Of a stretch of 64,000 bases of DNA, positions 9,431 through 18,261 are shown one piece after another (position 1 is the first letter of the stretch; the number at the start of each line of letters is the position of its first letter). This DNA comes from Rhodospirillaceae bacterium UBA3470 (GTDB taxonomy: Bacteria; Pseudomonadota; Alphaproteobacteria; Rhodospirillales; Casp-alpha2): positions 4,369 through 68,368 of the forward strand of contig DFRF01000041.1 of NCBI GenBank assembly GCA_002378125.1. Direction: 5' to 3'. The position numbers and the translations under genes are program-made. Below the pieces are notes generated by a model that was not told the DNA's origin, searched no databases, and saw only the letters and a program-made list of their open reading frames with translations.

Positions 9431-10432
9431 GTGGATATCGTCTTTGGGCGTTGGGGCCGTGTGCCTATGACCGCGGTGTTTATGGCACTTTCGATTGCTC
9501 AGGTCGGGGCAAAAGAGATCCTTTTCGTCTATCCCCCAGAAGGATGGCGGTTGAGCTTAGAGACTAGGACCGACAACCTCCATTTCTTTGAATACTTTCC
9601 AAAGGGGGAGACGCCTCAGCAGTGGACAGAGATGGTGACCGTCCAAATCTTCACAAATTTGAAGGGGATCAGTCCGTCGGTGTTAGCTGATAATTTGCGC
9701 ACGCGGTTCGTCACCGGTTGCGCCCGCCAAACAATTCGTGGCCCCGAGCGGTTCAGCTTAGGGGGTTACCTTGCTATCCGCCTGTACGTGGAGTGCGACA
9801 AACCCACCTTCAAGAAAAGGCCGGGCGGCTCGGACTTTCTGCAACATGAAGTGGCCGCTTTTCAAATCATCCAGGGGCGAAAAAACCTCTATGTCATTGA
9901 ACGGGCATGGCACGGGCGGTCACGGGCCTCGCCGAACGCACCCTATGAGCGTGGTGATCTCTGGGGATGGGACGTATTTTGGCACAACATTGAGGTTTGT
10001 GACACCGATGAAAGGGCGCGGGCTTGTTTTGGCCTCGGGCTACTGTCCCCCGAAAAGGCAGCGATATTCGTCTCGCAGGCGAACCCGGTCTTGCCCTACG
10101 GATGTGACTATTTCCGTATCCTGTCTCTCTTGCCCGATACGGCGCGGGCAACGCGCCCGACGCAGGTCTTGCCGTTGAAACTGCGCCTTGGCCGGTTCGG
10201 CGGTTCAAAACCCGACCGCCGGTTGATCGACGACCTTTTGGCGGCCTACGATGAGAACAGGCCAGTGGCGGTGATCGTCACCATGTCCGGCAGCGCCTCG
10301 TCGGACATATTCCCCATCGACGCCGCTAAGGCCGCGCGGGACACCAACGCTATTGCCAGCTTGCTGATCGCCGGCGGGGTCGCGACAGATCGCGTTTATC
10401 AGACCTTGAACGCGGATTGTCCGGGGGGATAG
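9431..10432 (+). CDS. Exported protein of unknown function, possible OmpA-like C-terminus
   Basis: I do not recognise a named family. From the GTG at 9431 the 333-residue product starts with a plausible signal peptide: basic residues (RWGR), a hydrophobic core MTAVFMALSIAQVGA, then KEILF. GAGGG lies ten bases upstream of this GTG. The body has a PPEGWRL segment and several cysteines, fitting a periplasmic protein. The last 80 residues, with IDAAKAARDTNAIASLLIAG and GVATDRVYQ, resemble in spacing the helices of OmpA-like peptidoglycan-binding domains; this is a weak similarity. It is convergent with parE. An ATG at 9467 is an alternative start. Confidence 0.65.
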   Translation: MDIVFGRWGRVPMTAVFMALSIAQVGAKEILFVYPPEGWRLSLETRTDNLHFFEYFPKGETPQQWTEMVTVQIFTNLKGISPSVLADNLRTRFVTGCARQTIRGPERFSLGGYLAIRLYVECDKPTFKKRPGGSDFLQHEVAAFQIIQGRKNLYVIERAWHGRSRASPNAPYERGDLWGWDVFWHNIEVCDTDERARACFGLGLLSPEKAAIFVSQANPVLPYGCDYFRILSLLPDTARATRPTQVLPLKLRLGRFGGSKPDRRLIDDLLAAYDENRPVAVIVTMSGSASSDIFPIDAAKAARDTNAIASLLIAGGVATDRVYQTLNADCPGG

Positions 10433-10456
10433 CCCAACCCGGAATTGCGGGGAAAT

Positions 10457-12529
10457 CTAGACGTCGAGGTCTTCAACTAGGCTAGCGTTTTCCTGGATAT
10501 ACTTGAACCGCTTCTCCGGGTTCTTGCCCATGAGATTATCAACGAGGCGGGCCGTATACTTTGCCTCAATGATTTCGTCATCCGTCTGGCCCGCCGGTAT
10601 CGTGACTCGGACCAGGGTCCTCCGCGCTGGGTCCATGGTGGTTTCCTTGAGTTGTGCCGGCGGCATTTCGCCAAGGCCCTTAAAACGGCTAATCTCCACC
10701 TTGCCGCGGCCCATGAACTCCTTTTCCATAAGCTCATCCTTGTGCGCATCATCGCGCGCATACATGGTTTTTGAACCCTGATTGATGCGGTAGAGCGGCG
10801 GCATTGCGAGATAAAGGTGGCCCGAGTCCACCAGCCCAGCCATCTGCTGGAAGAAAAAGGTCATCAGCAATGAAGAGATATGGGCCCCGTCCACGTCAGC
10901 ATCGGTCATGATGATAACCTTCTCGTACCGGAGGTCATCCTCCATGAAGGCCTCGCCCAAACCAGAGCCCAAGGCTTCGATCAGGTCGGACAGCTCCTGG
11001 TTGGCGCGCATCTTGTCGGCCGTGGCACTGGCGACATTGAGGATCTTTCCGCGCAAGGGAAGGATTGCCTGAGTTTCGCGGTCCCGCGCCTGCTTGGCTG
11101 AGCCGCCAGCCGAATCGCCCTCGACGATAAACAATTCGGTGCCTTGCGCCGTGGTCCGGGTACAATCCGAAAGCTTGCCTGGGAGGCGCAATTTCCGGGT
11201 GGCAGATTGGCGTTTAGTTTGCTTCTGGGCACGCCGCCTGAGCCGGATCTCTGCCCGCTCAATCGCGTGCTCCAACAGGGCTTTCGCCGCATCAGGTGCA
11301 CTGGACAACCAGTGGTCGAAGTGGTCGCGGACCGCGTTTTCCACCAGTTTTTGGGCCTCCACCGTGGAGAGCTTGTCCTTAGTTTGGCCCTGGAATTGTG
11401 GATCGGCGATGAACACGGACAACATGACTAAGGTGCCGCCGACCACGTCGTCACCGTTGAGCTTGGCGGCTTGCTTGTTCCCGACGAGCTCTCCGTAAGC
11501 GCGGAGGCCTTTGGTTAGTGCGCCGCGCAAACCTAATTCGTGGGTGCCGCCCAACGGGGTGGGGACTGTGTTGCAATAGGAGTTAAAGAACGGATCCTCA
11601 TCCACGGGCCAGGCAACGGCCCATTCCACCTTGCCCGATCCACCGTTCATCTTCGATTGGCCAGCAAATGACTGCCGCGTGATGGTTTTTCGTTCACCCA
11701 GGGCGCTGACGAGATAATCGGTTAGGCCCCCCGGGAAATGGAGGGTGTCCTTGGCGGGCGTATCTTCGCCATCGACAAGCAACTTCTCGTGGCAGGTCCA
11801 GCGAATTTCAACACCGCGAAACAGGTACGCCTTGGACCGCGCCATGCGATATAGCATCGCCGGCTTGAAGAGATTGTGCGGCCCAAAAATCTTTGCGTCG
11901 GGATGGAAATTGATAGTGGTGCCACGCCGGTTGCGGACCGCGCCAGCATCTTTCAGCGGGCCGTCGGGAACGCCGCGCTGGTATGTCTGACGCCACATGT
12001 TTTTGTCGCGCGCCACCTCCACGGTCAAACGGTCGGCCAGTGCGTTCACCACGGACAGGCCAACCCCGTGTAGGCCGCCCGACGTCTCATAGGCTTCGCC
12101 GGAAAACTTACCGCCGGAGTGAAGCGTCGTCATAATTACTTCCAGGGCCGACTTGGCCTTAAACTTAGGGTGCGGGTCCGTCGGAATACCGCGGCCATTG
12201 TCAGAGATGGTCAACGACCGGTCGGGCAGAAGTTCGATGTGAATATAGCTCGCATGGCCAGACACAACCTCGTCCATGGAGTTATCGAGGATTTCGGCCG
12301 CAAGGTGATGAAGCGAGCGTTCATCCGTGCCGCCAATGTACATGCCGGGCCGACGGCGCACCGGTTCTAGGCCCTCCAGAACCTCAATGTCCTTCGCCGA
12401 ATAACTTCCGCCGGCGCTCTTGGCCACCGGTGCGGCCTTGCTAACCGTCTTTGCAGCCTTGTTTTTTTGAGCTGTCTTGGATTTTTTAGCGGGGGGCTGA
12501 TGGCCCTGTTTAAAGAGCTCAGTTTGCAT
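10457..12529 (-). CDS. parE: DNA topoisomerase IV subunit B (ParE)
   Basis: ParE is the ATPase subunit of topoisomerase IV, which decatenates replicated chromosomes together with ParC (not in this window). The 690-residue protein has a Lys/Ala-rich N-terminal extension (about 13-40), then GHKL ATPase motifs AEILDNSMDEV, ISDNGRGIP and GGLHGVGLSVVNAL. The TOPRIM domain shows FIVEGDSAGGSA and MTDADVDGAH. The LPGKLSDCT segment ahead of the TOPRIM motif favours ParE over GyrB, as does the length (GyrB is usually about 800). It stands alone on the minus strand with decayed sequence upstream. Confidence 0.95.
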   Translation of the reverse strand: MQTELFKQGHQPPAKKSKTAQKNKAAKTVSKAAPVAKSAGGSYSAKDIEVLEGLEPVRRRPGMYIGGTDERSLHHLAAEILDNSMDEVVSGHASYIHIELLPDRSLTISDNGRGIPTDPHPKFKAKSALEVIMTTLHSGGKFSGEAYETSGGLHGVGLSVVNALADRLTVEVARDKNMWRQTYQRGVPDGPLKDAGAVRNRRGTTINFHPDAKIFGPHNLFKPAMLYRMARSKAYLFRGVEIRWTCHEKLLVDGEDTPAKDTLHFPGGLTDYLVSALGERKTITRQSFAGQSKMNGGSGKVEWAVAWPVDEDPFFNSYCNTVPTPLGGTHELGLRGALTKGLRAYGELVGNKQAAKLNGDDVVGGTLVMLSVFIADPQFQGQTKDKLSTVEAQKLVENAVRDHFDHWLSSAPDAAKALLEHAIERAEIRLRRRAQKQTKRQSATRKLRLPGKLSDCTRTTAQGTELFIVEGDSAGGSAKQARDRETQAILPLRGKILNVASATADKMRANQELSDLIEALGSGLGEAFMEDDLRYEKVIIMTDADVDGAHISSLLMTFFFQQMAGLVDSGHLYLAMPPLYRINQGSKTMYARDDAHKDELMEKEFMGRGKVEISRFKGLGEMPPAQLKETTMDPARRTLVRVTIPAGQTDDEIIEAKYTARLVDNLMGKNPEKRFKYIQENASLVEDLDV

Positions 12530-12685
12530 GGGATTTCCCGATTTTTTCGACTTTCTGCGACACTATCCTAATCAACCGAGCCTAGGCTCGACAAGCATGA
12601 TAATGTGCTAAGTGTAAACAAAATATACAAGATGTTGTGGGAATCTCGTTAACTTCATGGGAAATGAAAGCCTCATGGGATAACG

Positions 12686-13094
12686 TTGGCGAACCTTGCG
12701 CAAAATGAAGCCGCGCCGGAGGAACCGCACGGCGACCTCACCTTGGGCACTCTCGCTATGCCTGCCGACACCAACTCGGCCAGCGAAAGCTTTGGCGGCT
12801 TACTGATGCGTCAGATGGATATCACTAGCGGCATGTCGCCGGACAACCCGCGTTGGACCGCGTCGCCACCGTCGCGGTTGATGGTTTCATCTTTGACAAA
12901 CCGGTGAACGTAGGCGACGTGGTCTGCCGATACACCCACGTCACCGAAGTCAACACGACTTCGGTGAAGGAATAAGTGCAGGCCTGGACCCTGTGTAGCC
13001 AAACGGCAGACAGCCGGGTTACGTCACCAAGGGGGTCTTCACCATTGACGCCTTAGATGAGACAGGGACCAAACGCTGGGTGCCGTCGGCCTAG
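12686..13094 (+). pseudogene. yciA: Acyl-CoA thioesterase pseudogene (YciA family), frameshifted
   Basis: YciA hydrolyses acyl-CoA esters. The N-terminal part reads GDLTLGTLAMPADTN, then SFGGLLMRQMDI, the hallmark of the YciA hotdog thioesterase. The frame then breaks near 12845; the continuation in another frame gives RVATVAVDGFIFDKPVNVGD and VVCRYTHV, ending at an in-frame TAA (12972-12974). The same frame continues with VQAWTLCSQT, and after a further shift near 13025 the last part reads YVTKGVFTIDALDETG and ends at TAG 13092-13094. At least two frameshifts plus an internal stop make it non-functional. A TTG at 12686 would have been the start. Confidence 0.85.
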
Positions 13095-13375
13095 GCGGTC
13101 GGCTGGCGTCATGTTATCAAGAGAAACGCATACCCGGAGAACACCAAGGCCATCAAGGCCGCAAGATCACGAACGAAGGTCACTGTATGCAAGTTCTGCC
13201 CTCCCCGAGGCTAATTTGATATTTAGAACAATAATAGAACATAGTTTGAATTAAAGTGCAACTTTTTTAATATTGTCGTTCAAGCCATTGAATTTCATTG
13301 GTGTTCAACGCACGCGAAAAATCTAATGTTTCTCCGTCGTTTCACGACTTTGCTCATCGCGAGCCCAGCAAAAAT

Positions 13376-13393
13376 ATAACATGTTAATGTTAT
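13376..13393. repeat. Perfect 7-bp inverted repeat in AT-rich spacer
   Basis: ATAACAT and ATGTTAT are exact reverse complements separated by GTTA. The site lies about 55-70 bases upstream of a decayed reading frame, where an operator would be expected. The half-sites resemble those of alphaproteobacterial Zur boxes but in the opposite order, so I do not assign a regulator. Confidence 0.5.
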
Positions 13394-13446
13394 GTTCTCA
13401 TTTTATCGCCCCCTGCGTCCTGTGACGCAACGCTTTCGCCACGCGA

Positions 13447-13661
13447 TCCGACGACGCCCGTGTTCAAACGGTCAAGTTATCAGCCAATAGTAATGGCAGT
13501 TATGCTTTTTACCTCACGGTGCGCCGTTCGAGTACAAGCTCGCAGCACTATGTCGACAAGCTCGAAATTCTGGCGTCCGACGGCCGAGATCGGGGAATGT
13601 GGCCCCCATACCAGGCTATGGGGTTACCTTGGTAGCGGATGCCGCCCAGGCGATGGAATAG
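13447..13661 (+). pseudogene. Probable remnant of a small conserved protein gene
   Basis: A frame without a good start reads ANSNGSYAFYLTVRRSSTSS, then QHYVDKLEILASDGR, resembling a small family whose members read roughly Y-F-VTVRH--GW-HYAD-WEVL-PDG. The expected following segment is missing. After a frame change, GYGVTLVADAAQAME and a TAG at 13659-13661 could be the matching C-terminus. The family resemblance is from memory and the decay interpretation is inference. Confidence 0.35.
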
Positions 13662-13673
13662 TAGCAGACACCC

Positions 13674-13705
13674 AACAAAAAAAGGCCGCCCAGAGGGCGG
13701 CCTTT
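13674..13705 (-). terminator. Rho-independent terminator of the glnB-glnA operon
   Basis: A perfect 11-bp stem (13681-13691 with 13695-13705, sequence AAAGGCCGCCC and its complement) closes a three-base loop. On the minus strand it is followed by a run of T residues. It lies 23 bases beyond the glnA stop codon. Confidence 0.92.
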
Positions 13706-13727
13706 CGCACGAATTGGTGATATCGTC

Positions 13728-15149
13728 TTATGATGAGTAGTACATCTGGAACTCCACAGGGTGTGGCGTGTGTTCAAAGTTGTAGACCTCTTCCCACTTC
13801 AGATCCATGTAGGCGTCGATCTGGTCGTCCGAGAACACGTCGCCCTTTTTCAGAAAGTCGCGGTCACCATCAAGGCTTTCCATAGCTTCGCGGAGCGAGC
13901 CGCAGACCGTCGGTACGTCGGCCAACTCTTCCGGCGGCAAGTCGTAGAGATCCTTGTCCATGGCGTCGCCCGGGTTGATCTTGTTCTGGATGCCGTCTAG
14001 ACCCGCCAGCATCATCGCAGAGAAGGCAAGGTACGGGTTAGCCATAGCGTCCGGGAAACGGACTTCGACACGCTTGCCGTTGGGCGAATTCGAGAACGGA
14101 ATTCGACAGCTGGCCGAACGGTTACGGGCCGAGTAGGCCAGCAGGACCGGCGCCTCGAAACCCGGAATTAGACGCTTGTAGCTGTTCGTGGTCGGGTTCG
14201 TGAAGGCATTGATGGCTTTCGCGTGCTTGATGATGCCGCCGATGTAGTGGAGCGCCGTTTCCGAAAGATCCGCGTAGCGCGAACCGGCGAAGGTCGGCTT
14301 GCCATCCTTCCAGATGGATTGGTGCGTGTGCATGCCCGAGCCGTTGTCTCCGGCCACCGGCTTCGGCATGAAGGTCGCCGTCTTGCCGTAGGTGTGGGCA
14401 GTCATGTGGGTGCAATACTTGTAGATTTGCAGGTTGTCGGCAGCACGCACGAGCGTCGAGAAGGTCATGCCAAGCTCGTGCTGTGACGGCGCCACTTCGT
14501 GGTGATGCTTGTCCATGTTGAGCCCCATCTCCTGCATTACGGTGACCATCTCGGCACGCAGGTCATGGGCGCTATCGACCGGCGGAACCGGGAAGTAGCC
14601 GCCCTTGATACCAGGACGGTGGCCCAGGTTGCCTTCGTCGAAGAATTTGCCCGTTACGTAAGGGCCTTCTTCGGAATCGAACTCGAAGAAGGTGGAATTC
14701 ATCTGCACGTCGAAGCGCACATCGTCGAAGACGAAAAATTCAGCTTCGGAACCGAAGTAGGCGGTGTCGCCAATGTCGGTGGAACCAAGATAGGCTTCAG
14801 CCTTCTTGGCGACCGAGCGTGGGTCGCGACCGTAGGGCTGACCGGTGGTCGGCTCCATAATGTCGCAGCACATGATCATGGAAGGCTGCGCCGCAAACGG
14901 GTCCATGACGGCCGTCGAAGCGTCAGGGATCAGCGCCATGTCGGATTCGTTGATGGCCTTCCAGCCAGCGATGGATGAGCCATCGAACATAATTCCGTCC
15001 ACGAAGCTGTCATCGTCGATAAAGTCCGCGCACATGGTGAGGTGCTGCCATTTACCGCGCGGGTCGGTGAAGCGCAGGTCGACGAACGGAATGTCCCCGT
15101 CTTTCAGCGCCTTAAGGACATCGGCGGGGTTTTTGCAATCTAGAGTCAT
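13728..15149 (-). CDS. glnA: Glutamine synthetase type I (GlnA)
   Basis: Condenses glutamate and ammonia to glutamine with ATP, the main entry of ammonium into metabolism. The 473-residue protein is full length for GS type I. The N-terminal beta-grasp domain ends in [10 protein letters not shown]; the catalytic part has FFPVPP-like [13 protein letters not shown]-site [14 protein letters not shown] and NRSASCRIP. Tyr402 in [10 protein letters not shown] is the adenylylation site, so activity is probably switched by GlnE. The start is set at 15149, where MTLDCKNP follows an AAGGGAG ribosome site; the longer frame lacks one. It follows glnB in one operon with an 80-base gap and ends at a strong terminator. 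Confidence 0.97.
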   Translation of the reverse strand: MTLDCKNPADVLKALKDGDIPFVDLRFTDPRGKWQHLTMCADFIDDDSFVDGIMFDGSSIAGWKAINESDMALIPDASTAVMDPFAAQPSMIMCCDIMEPTTGQPYGRDPRSVAKKAEAYLGSTDIGDTAYFGSEAEFFVFDDVRFDVQMNSTFFEFDSEEGPYVTGKFFDEGNLGHRPGIKGGYFPVPPVDSAHDLRAEMVTVMQEMGLNMDKHHHEVAPSQHELGMTFSTLVRAADNLQIYKYCTHMTAHTYGKTATFMPKPVAGDNGSGMHTHQSIWKDGKPTFAGSRYADLSETALHYIGGIIKHAKAINAFTNPTTNSYKRLIPGFEAPVLLAYSARNRSASCRIPFSNSPNGKRVEVRFPDAMANPYLAFSAMMLAGLDGIQNKINPGDAMDKDLYDLPPEELADVPTVCGSLREAMESLDGDRDFLKKGDVFSDDQIDAYMDLKWEEVYNFEHTPHPVEFQMYYSS

Positions 15150-15229
15150 TTTTGGGCTCCCTTCATCAGTAAGCAATAATGTTGCAACGCTTTGGGTATG
15201 TGGTCAGCGTTTTCTCTGGGACGTTCTTC

Positions 15230-15625
<396 letters not shown>

Positions 15626-15636
15626 TTATGCTCTAC

Positions 15637-15652
15637 AGCAGGTATCATGCCA
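15637..15652 (-). promoter_or_regulatory. Putative sigma-54 (RpoN) promoter of glnB-glnA
   Basis: Read on the minus strand, TGGCATG-ATAC-CTGCT matches the -24/-12 consensus TGGCACG-N4-TTGCA/T with the obligatory GG and GC separated by exactly ten bases. Transcription would start near 15625, leaving a leader of about 57 bases before glnB. NtrC-activated sigma-54 promoters are known for glnBA in this group. I found no convincing NtrC site upstream. Confidence 0.7.
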
Positions 15653-15858
15653 GAACCGGGTTGCAGCTTTATTGCATTTAAATCAGATAGTTAAATATTT
15701 AGATGATCATTATTACAATGTTAACGCCGATGACAATTGCTTGATTTTTTGGCATTTGCCCATATGTCGATCACTGGCGACCCGCGGCAGTTGCGCAACC
15801 CCGAGCGACCGCATAGCCTTTCTTTGAGTTTTCTGTCCTCGCCATCTGGAGATACGCC

Positions 15859-16545
15859 ATGCCCCCCTATGCCAACGACGACGAACTGTTCACACTCCTC
15901 AAAACTAAGCTTTTCCCAGCGGTGGTTGGCGACGTCTTGGACAAAATGGGGTATCTGCATCAGTTTCTGCCCGCCGACATTGAACCCCTGGACGACGACA
16001 TGGTACTGGCCGGTCGGGCCATGCCGGTACTGGAAGCCGATATTTACGACGCCGAGGGCAGCAACAACCCTCTAGCAGGCAAGCCCTTCGGACTGATGCT
16101 CGAAGCTTTGGACAGCCTCAAACCCGGCGACATTTATATCGCGGCAGGCGGATCCTTGAAATACGCCATGTTCGGCGAGCTCATGTCTACCCGGGCAAAG
16201 ATTTTAGGCGCCAACGGCGCACTCGTGAATGGCTACATTCGCGACACCAAGGGCATCAAGGCTCTCGGCTTTCCAACCTTCGGGCGCGGAAAATATGCTC
16301 AGGACCAAGGGCCTCGCGGCCAGGTCATCGACTACAACGTGACGGTAGAGATCGCCGGTATTCGTATTGAACCAGGCGCGCTGTTGTTCGGCGATTGCGA
16401 GGGTGTCCTGGTGATTCCCAAGGCGGTCGAGGAAGAGGCCATCGCGAATTCCCTGGAGAAGGCGGCCATGGAAAACACCGTCGAGGATGCTATCAAACGC
16501 GGTATGAGCACTGTGGAGGCATTCAAGACCTATGGGGTGATGTGA
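15859..16545 (+). CDS. RraA-family protein (HMG/CHA-aldolase-like)
   Basis: A 228-residue protein of the RraA-like fold, whose members are class II 4-hydroxy-4-methyl-2-oxoglutarate aldolases / oxaloacetate decarboxylases or, in gammaproteobacteria, RNase E inhibitors. The conserved segment GANGALVNGYIRDTKG supplies Arg128 and Asp129, the substrate and metal residues of the aldolase members, and GDVLDKMG is present near the start. This favours an enzyme over the regulator. GGAG lies eight bases before the ATG. It is divergent from glnB, sharing a 290-base region with it. No aromatic-degradation neighbours are present, so the substrate is open. Confidence 0.82.
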   Translation: MPPYANDDELFTLLKTKLFPAVVGDVLDKMGYLHQFLPADIEPLDDDMVLAGRAMPVLEADIYDAEGSNNPLAGKPFGLMLEALDSLKPGDIYIAAGGSLKYAMFGELMSTRAKILGANGALVNGYIRDTKGIKALGFPTFGRGKYAQDQGPRGQVIDYNVTVEIAGIRIEPGALLFGDCEGVLVIPKAVEEEAIANSLEKAAMENTVEDAIKRGMSTVEAFKTYGVM

Positions 16546-16932
16546 GCGCCCAATTTTTGTAAGCATCAAATTTGATTCGTATTTCTATACTCGTGATATT
16601 AGGCCAACGCGTTGGATATTTGATTAAACCGAAGAACGCACCAACCCGTGTAAATCAGTGCTGGAGCGCTTCATGCTTTCAGATACTCTCCCGGCGGCGA
16701 CACATTGCGTTTCAACACTGACAATCCAGGCCGCCGAGACACCTTAGGACGACACCGTAAAAAGAAACGCACAAGAGACCCACGGCACAGGCAAGCAGCA
16801 TCATCCGAATTAGGCCGTAGGCATGACAAATGAACTGTTTGAAACACTGGGCATCTAGGATCTCGTTTTAGTGCCTCCGAATTAAGGGCGCCTCCCCGCT
16901 GGACTGCGTAAAACGCTCGCACCCAAAAATCC
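16546..16932. other. Intergenic stretch without a supported gene
   Basis: About 390 bases between the RraA-like gene and the flavin oxidoreductase. Opposite-strand frames lack start signals and recognisable motifs, and I see no clear hairpin or repeat. It must contain the promoter of the downstream gene, as that gene has no close upstream partner. Confidence 0.4.
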
Positions 16933-18138
16933 ATGGCGTCATCGGGAAATGAAAACAGTTGCGGTCGGCGCGAAAGTGTGGAGATATCGAAGCGCCCGCC
17001 AATCGAACCGGATCGACCAATGCGCCTTGGCTACTTCACCATGCCGATGCACCCCCTGGATCGGGACTATACAACCACCCTGAAGCAAGACCGCGAGACC
17101 ATAATGCTCTGCGACGCCTTGGGCTATCACGACGCCTTCGTGGGCGAGCATCTAACCGATACGGCAGAGAGTATCACCAACTCGATGCTGTTCCTGGCAA
17201 CACTGATCCACGGCACGGATAATATCATCCTAGGCACGGGGACCTCCAACCTGACCCATACTCACCCGGTCCACATCGCTGCCCATGCGGCCATGTTCGA
17301 TCATCTTTCGGAAGGTCGCTTCATCCTGGGCATTAGCCCCGGCACGCTGATGTCTGACCGCGAGGCCCTCGGCATTCTGGACGAAGACATCAACAAGATG
17401 TTCGCCGAAGCCATCGACGTCATCATGGCCATTTGGGAACGCGATCCGCCCTACAAGATCAATTTTCCCGACAACCGATGGGCCGTGACCACGGAGAAGT
17501 CCTTCGATCCGTCCCACGGCACGGGCATCATTCCGAAGCCCTATCAGAAACCGCATCCAGAAATCGTCGGCACCGTCGTGGCGCCGTTTTCCAAAGGCGT
17601 CATCGAGATGGGCAAGAAAGGCTTCCACCCGATCTCTGCCAACTTCCTCATCGACAAGTGGGTAGCCAGCCATTGGGTCAACTATGCCCAGGGCTGCGAA
17701 TTTGCACGCCGGTCCGCCAATCCCGCCGACTGGCGGGTGGCGCGGACTATCTTCGTCAACGACGACCATGCCACCGCGAAGGCCTATGGCAAAACGAATG
17801 AGCGCAGTCCCTACCGCTTCTATTACGGCCAGCTTCTCTACAAGCTTTCAAAGTTCGGCCGCCAGGGCGTCTTCAAGCGCGATCGGGACGAGCCGGACGA
17901 TGCCATAACCATCGATCGGATCGTTGACGACCTCGTGATCTGCGGTGACGTGGAGAGCGTCATCGACCAGCTTTTAGCCTTTCGGGAGACCACGGGGCCG
18001 TTTGGCGAATTGATCATTGCCGGCATGGACTGGGTCGATGAGGATTTGACCAAGCGGTCTCTGCAATTGATGGCCGAAGACGTCATGCCGCGTGTCAACA
18101 AGGCCATTGGTGAAACCTGGGAACGTCAGGTAGCTTGA
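16933..18138 (+). CDS. Luciferase-like (LLM class) flavin-dependent monooxygenase
   Basis: A 401-residue bacterial-luciferase-family TIM-barrel enzyme, which uses reduced flavin and oxygen to oxidise organic substrates. Family features include MRLGYFTMPMHP near residue 30, the EHLTDT segment and RFILGISPGTLMSD. The overall pattern is closest to limonene-monooxygenase-like and alkanal-type group members. The first 29 residues are polar and may not be translated: the ATG at 17020 is an alternative start, and neither has a strong ribosome site. It stands alone; partner reductases are not adjacent. Substrate unknown. Confidence 0.85.
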   Translation: MASSGNENSCGRRESVEISKRPPIEPDRPMRLGYFTMPMHPLDRDYTTTLKQDRETIMLCDALGYHDAFVGEHLTDTAESITNSMLFLATLIHGTDNIILGTGTSNLTHTHPVHIAAHAAMFDHLSEGRFILGISPGTLMSDREALGILDEDINKMFAEAIDVIMAIWERDPPYKINFPDNRWAVTTEKSFDPSHGTGIIPKPYQKPHPEIVGTVVAPFSKGVIEMGKKGFHPISANFLIDKWVASHWVNYAQGCEFARRSANPADWRVARTIFVNDDHATAKAYGKTNERSPYRFYYGQLLYKLSKFGRQGVFKRDRDEPDDAITIDRIVDDLVICGDVESVIDQLLAFRETTGPFGELIIAGMDWVDEDLTKRSLQLMAEDVMPRVNKAIGETWERQVA

Positions 18139-18261
18139 AGTTAAAGGCCGCCTAACCGTGCTGACGATCCAAGAATTTTCTGCGAACAAATTGTCAAAGC
18201 CTAACAGGCGGCCGGTCGGGACTTGGCAGCCAGTACGCGTTTCGACCTTTTGGCTCTAGGC

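Larger units (their letters stand above)
12530..13673. other. 1.1-kb decay zone with AT-rich patch
   Basis: This gap between parE and the glnA terminator contains no intact gene. It holds a yciA pseudogene, a probable second remnant and a perfect inverted repeat, listed separately. About 13200-13400 is conspicuously AT-rich compared with the coding regions around it. Small open frames in both strands have no ribosome sites or family signatures. Confidence 0.6.

Noticed and set aside
14499..14978. 159-codon plus frame opposite glnA
   Set aside because: Antisense shadow within the highly conserved glutamine synthetase gene.
15661..15700. Possible NtrC site (TGCA-N7-TGCA) upstream of the sigma-54 promoter
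   Set aside because: TGCA is self-complementary, and the arms do not match the longer NtrC consensus.
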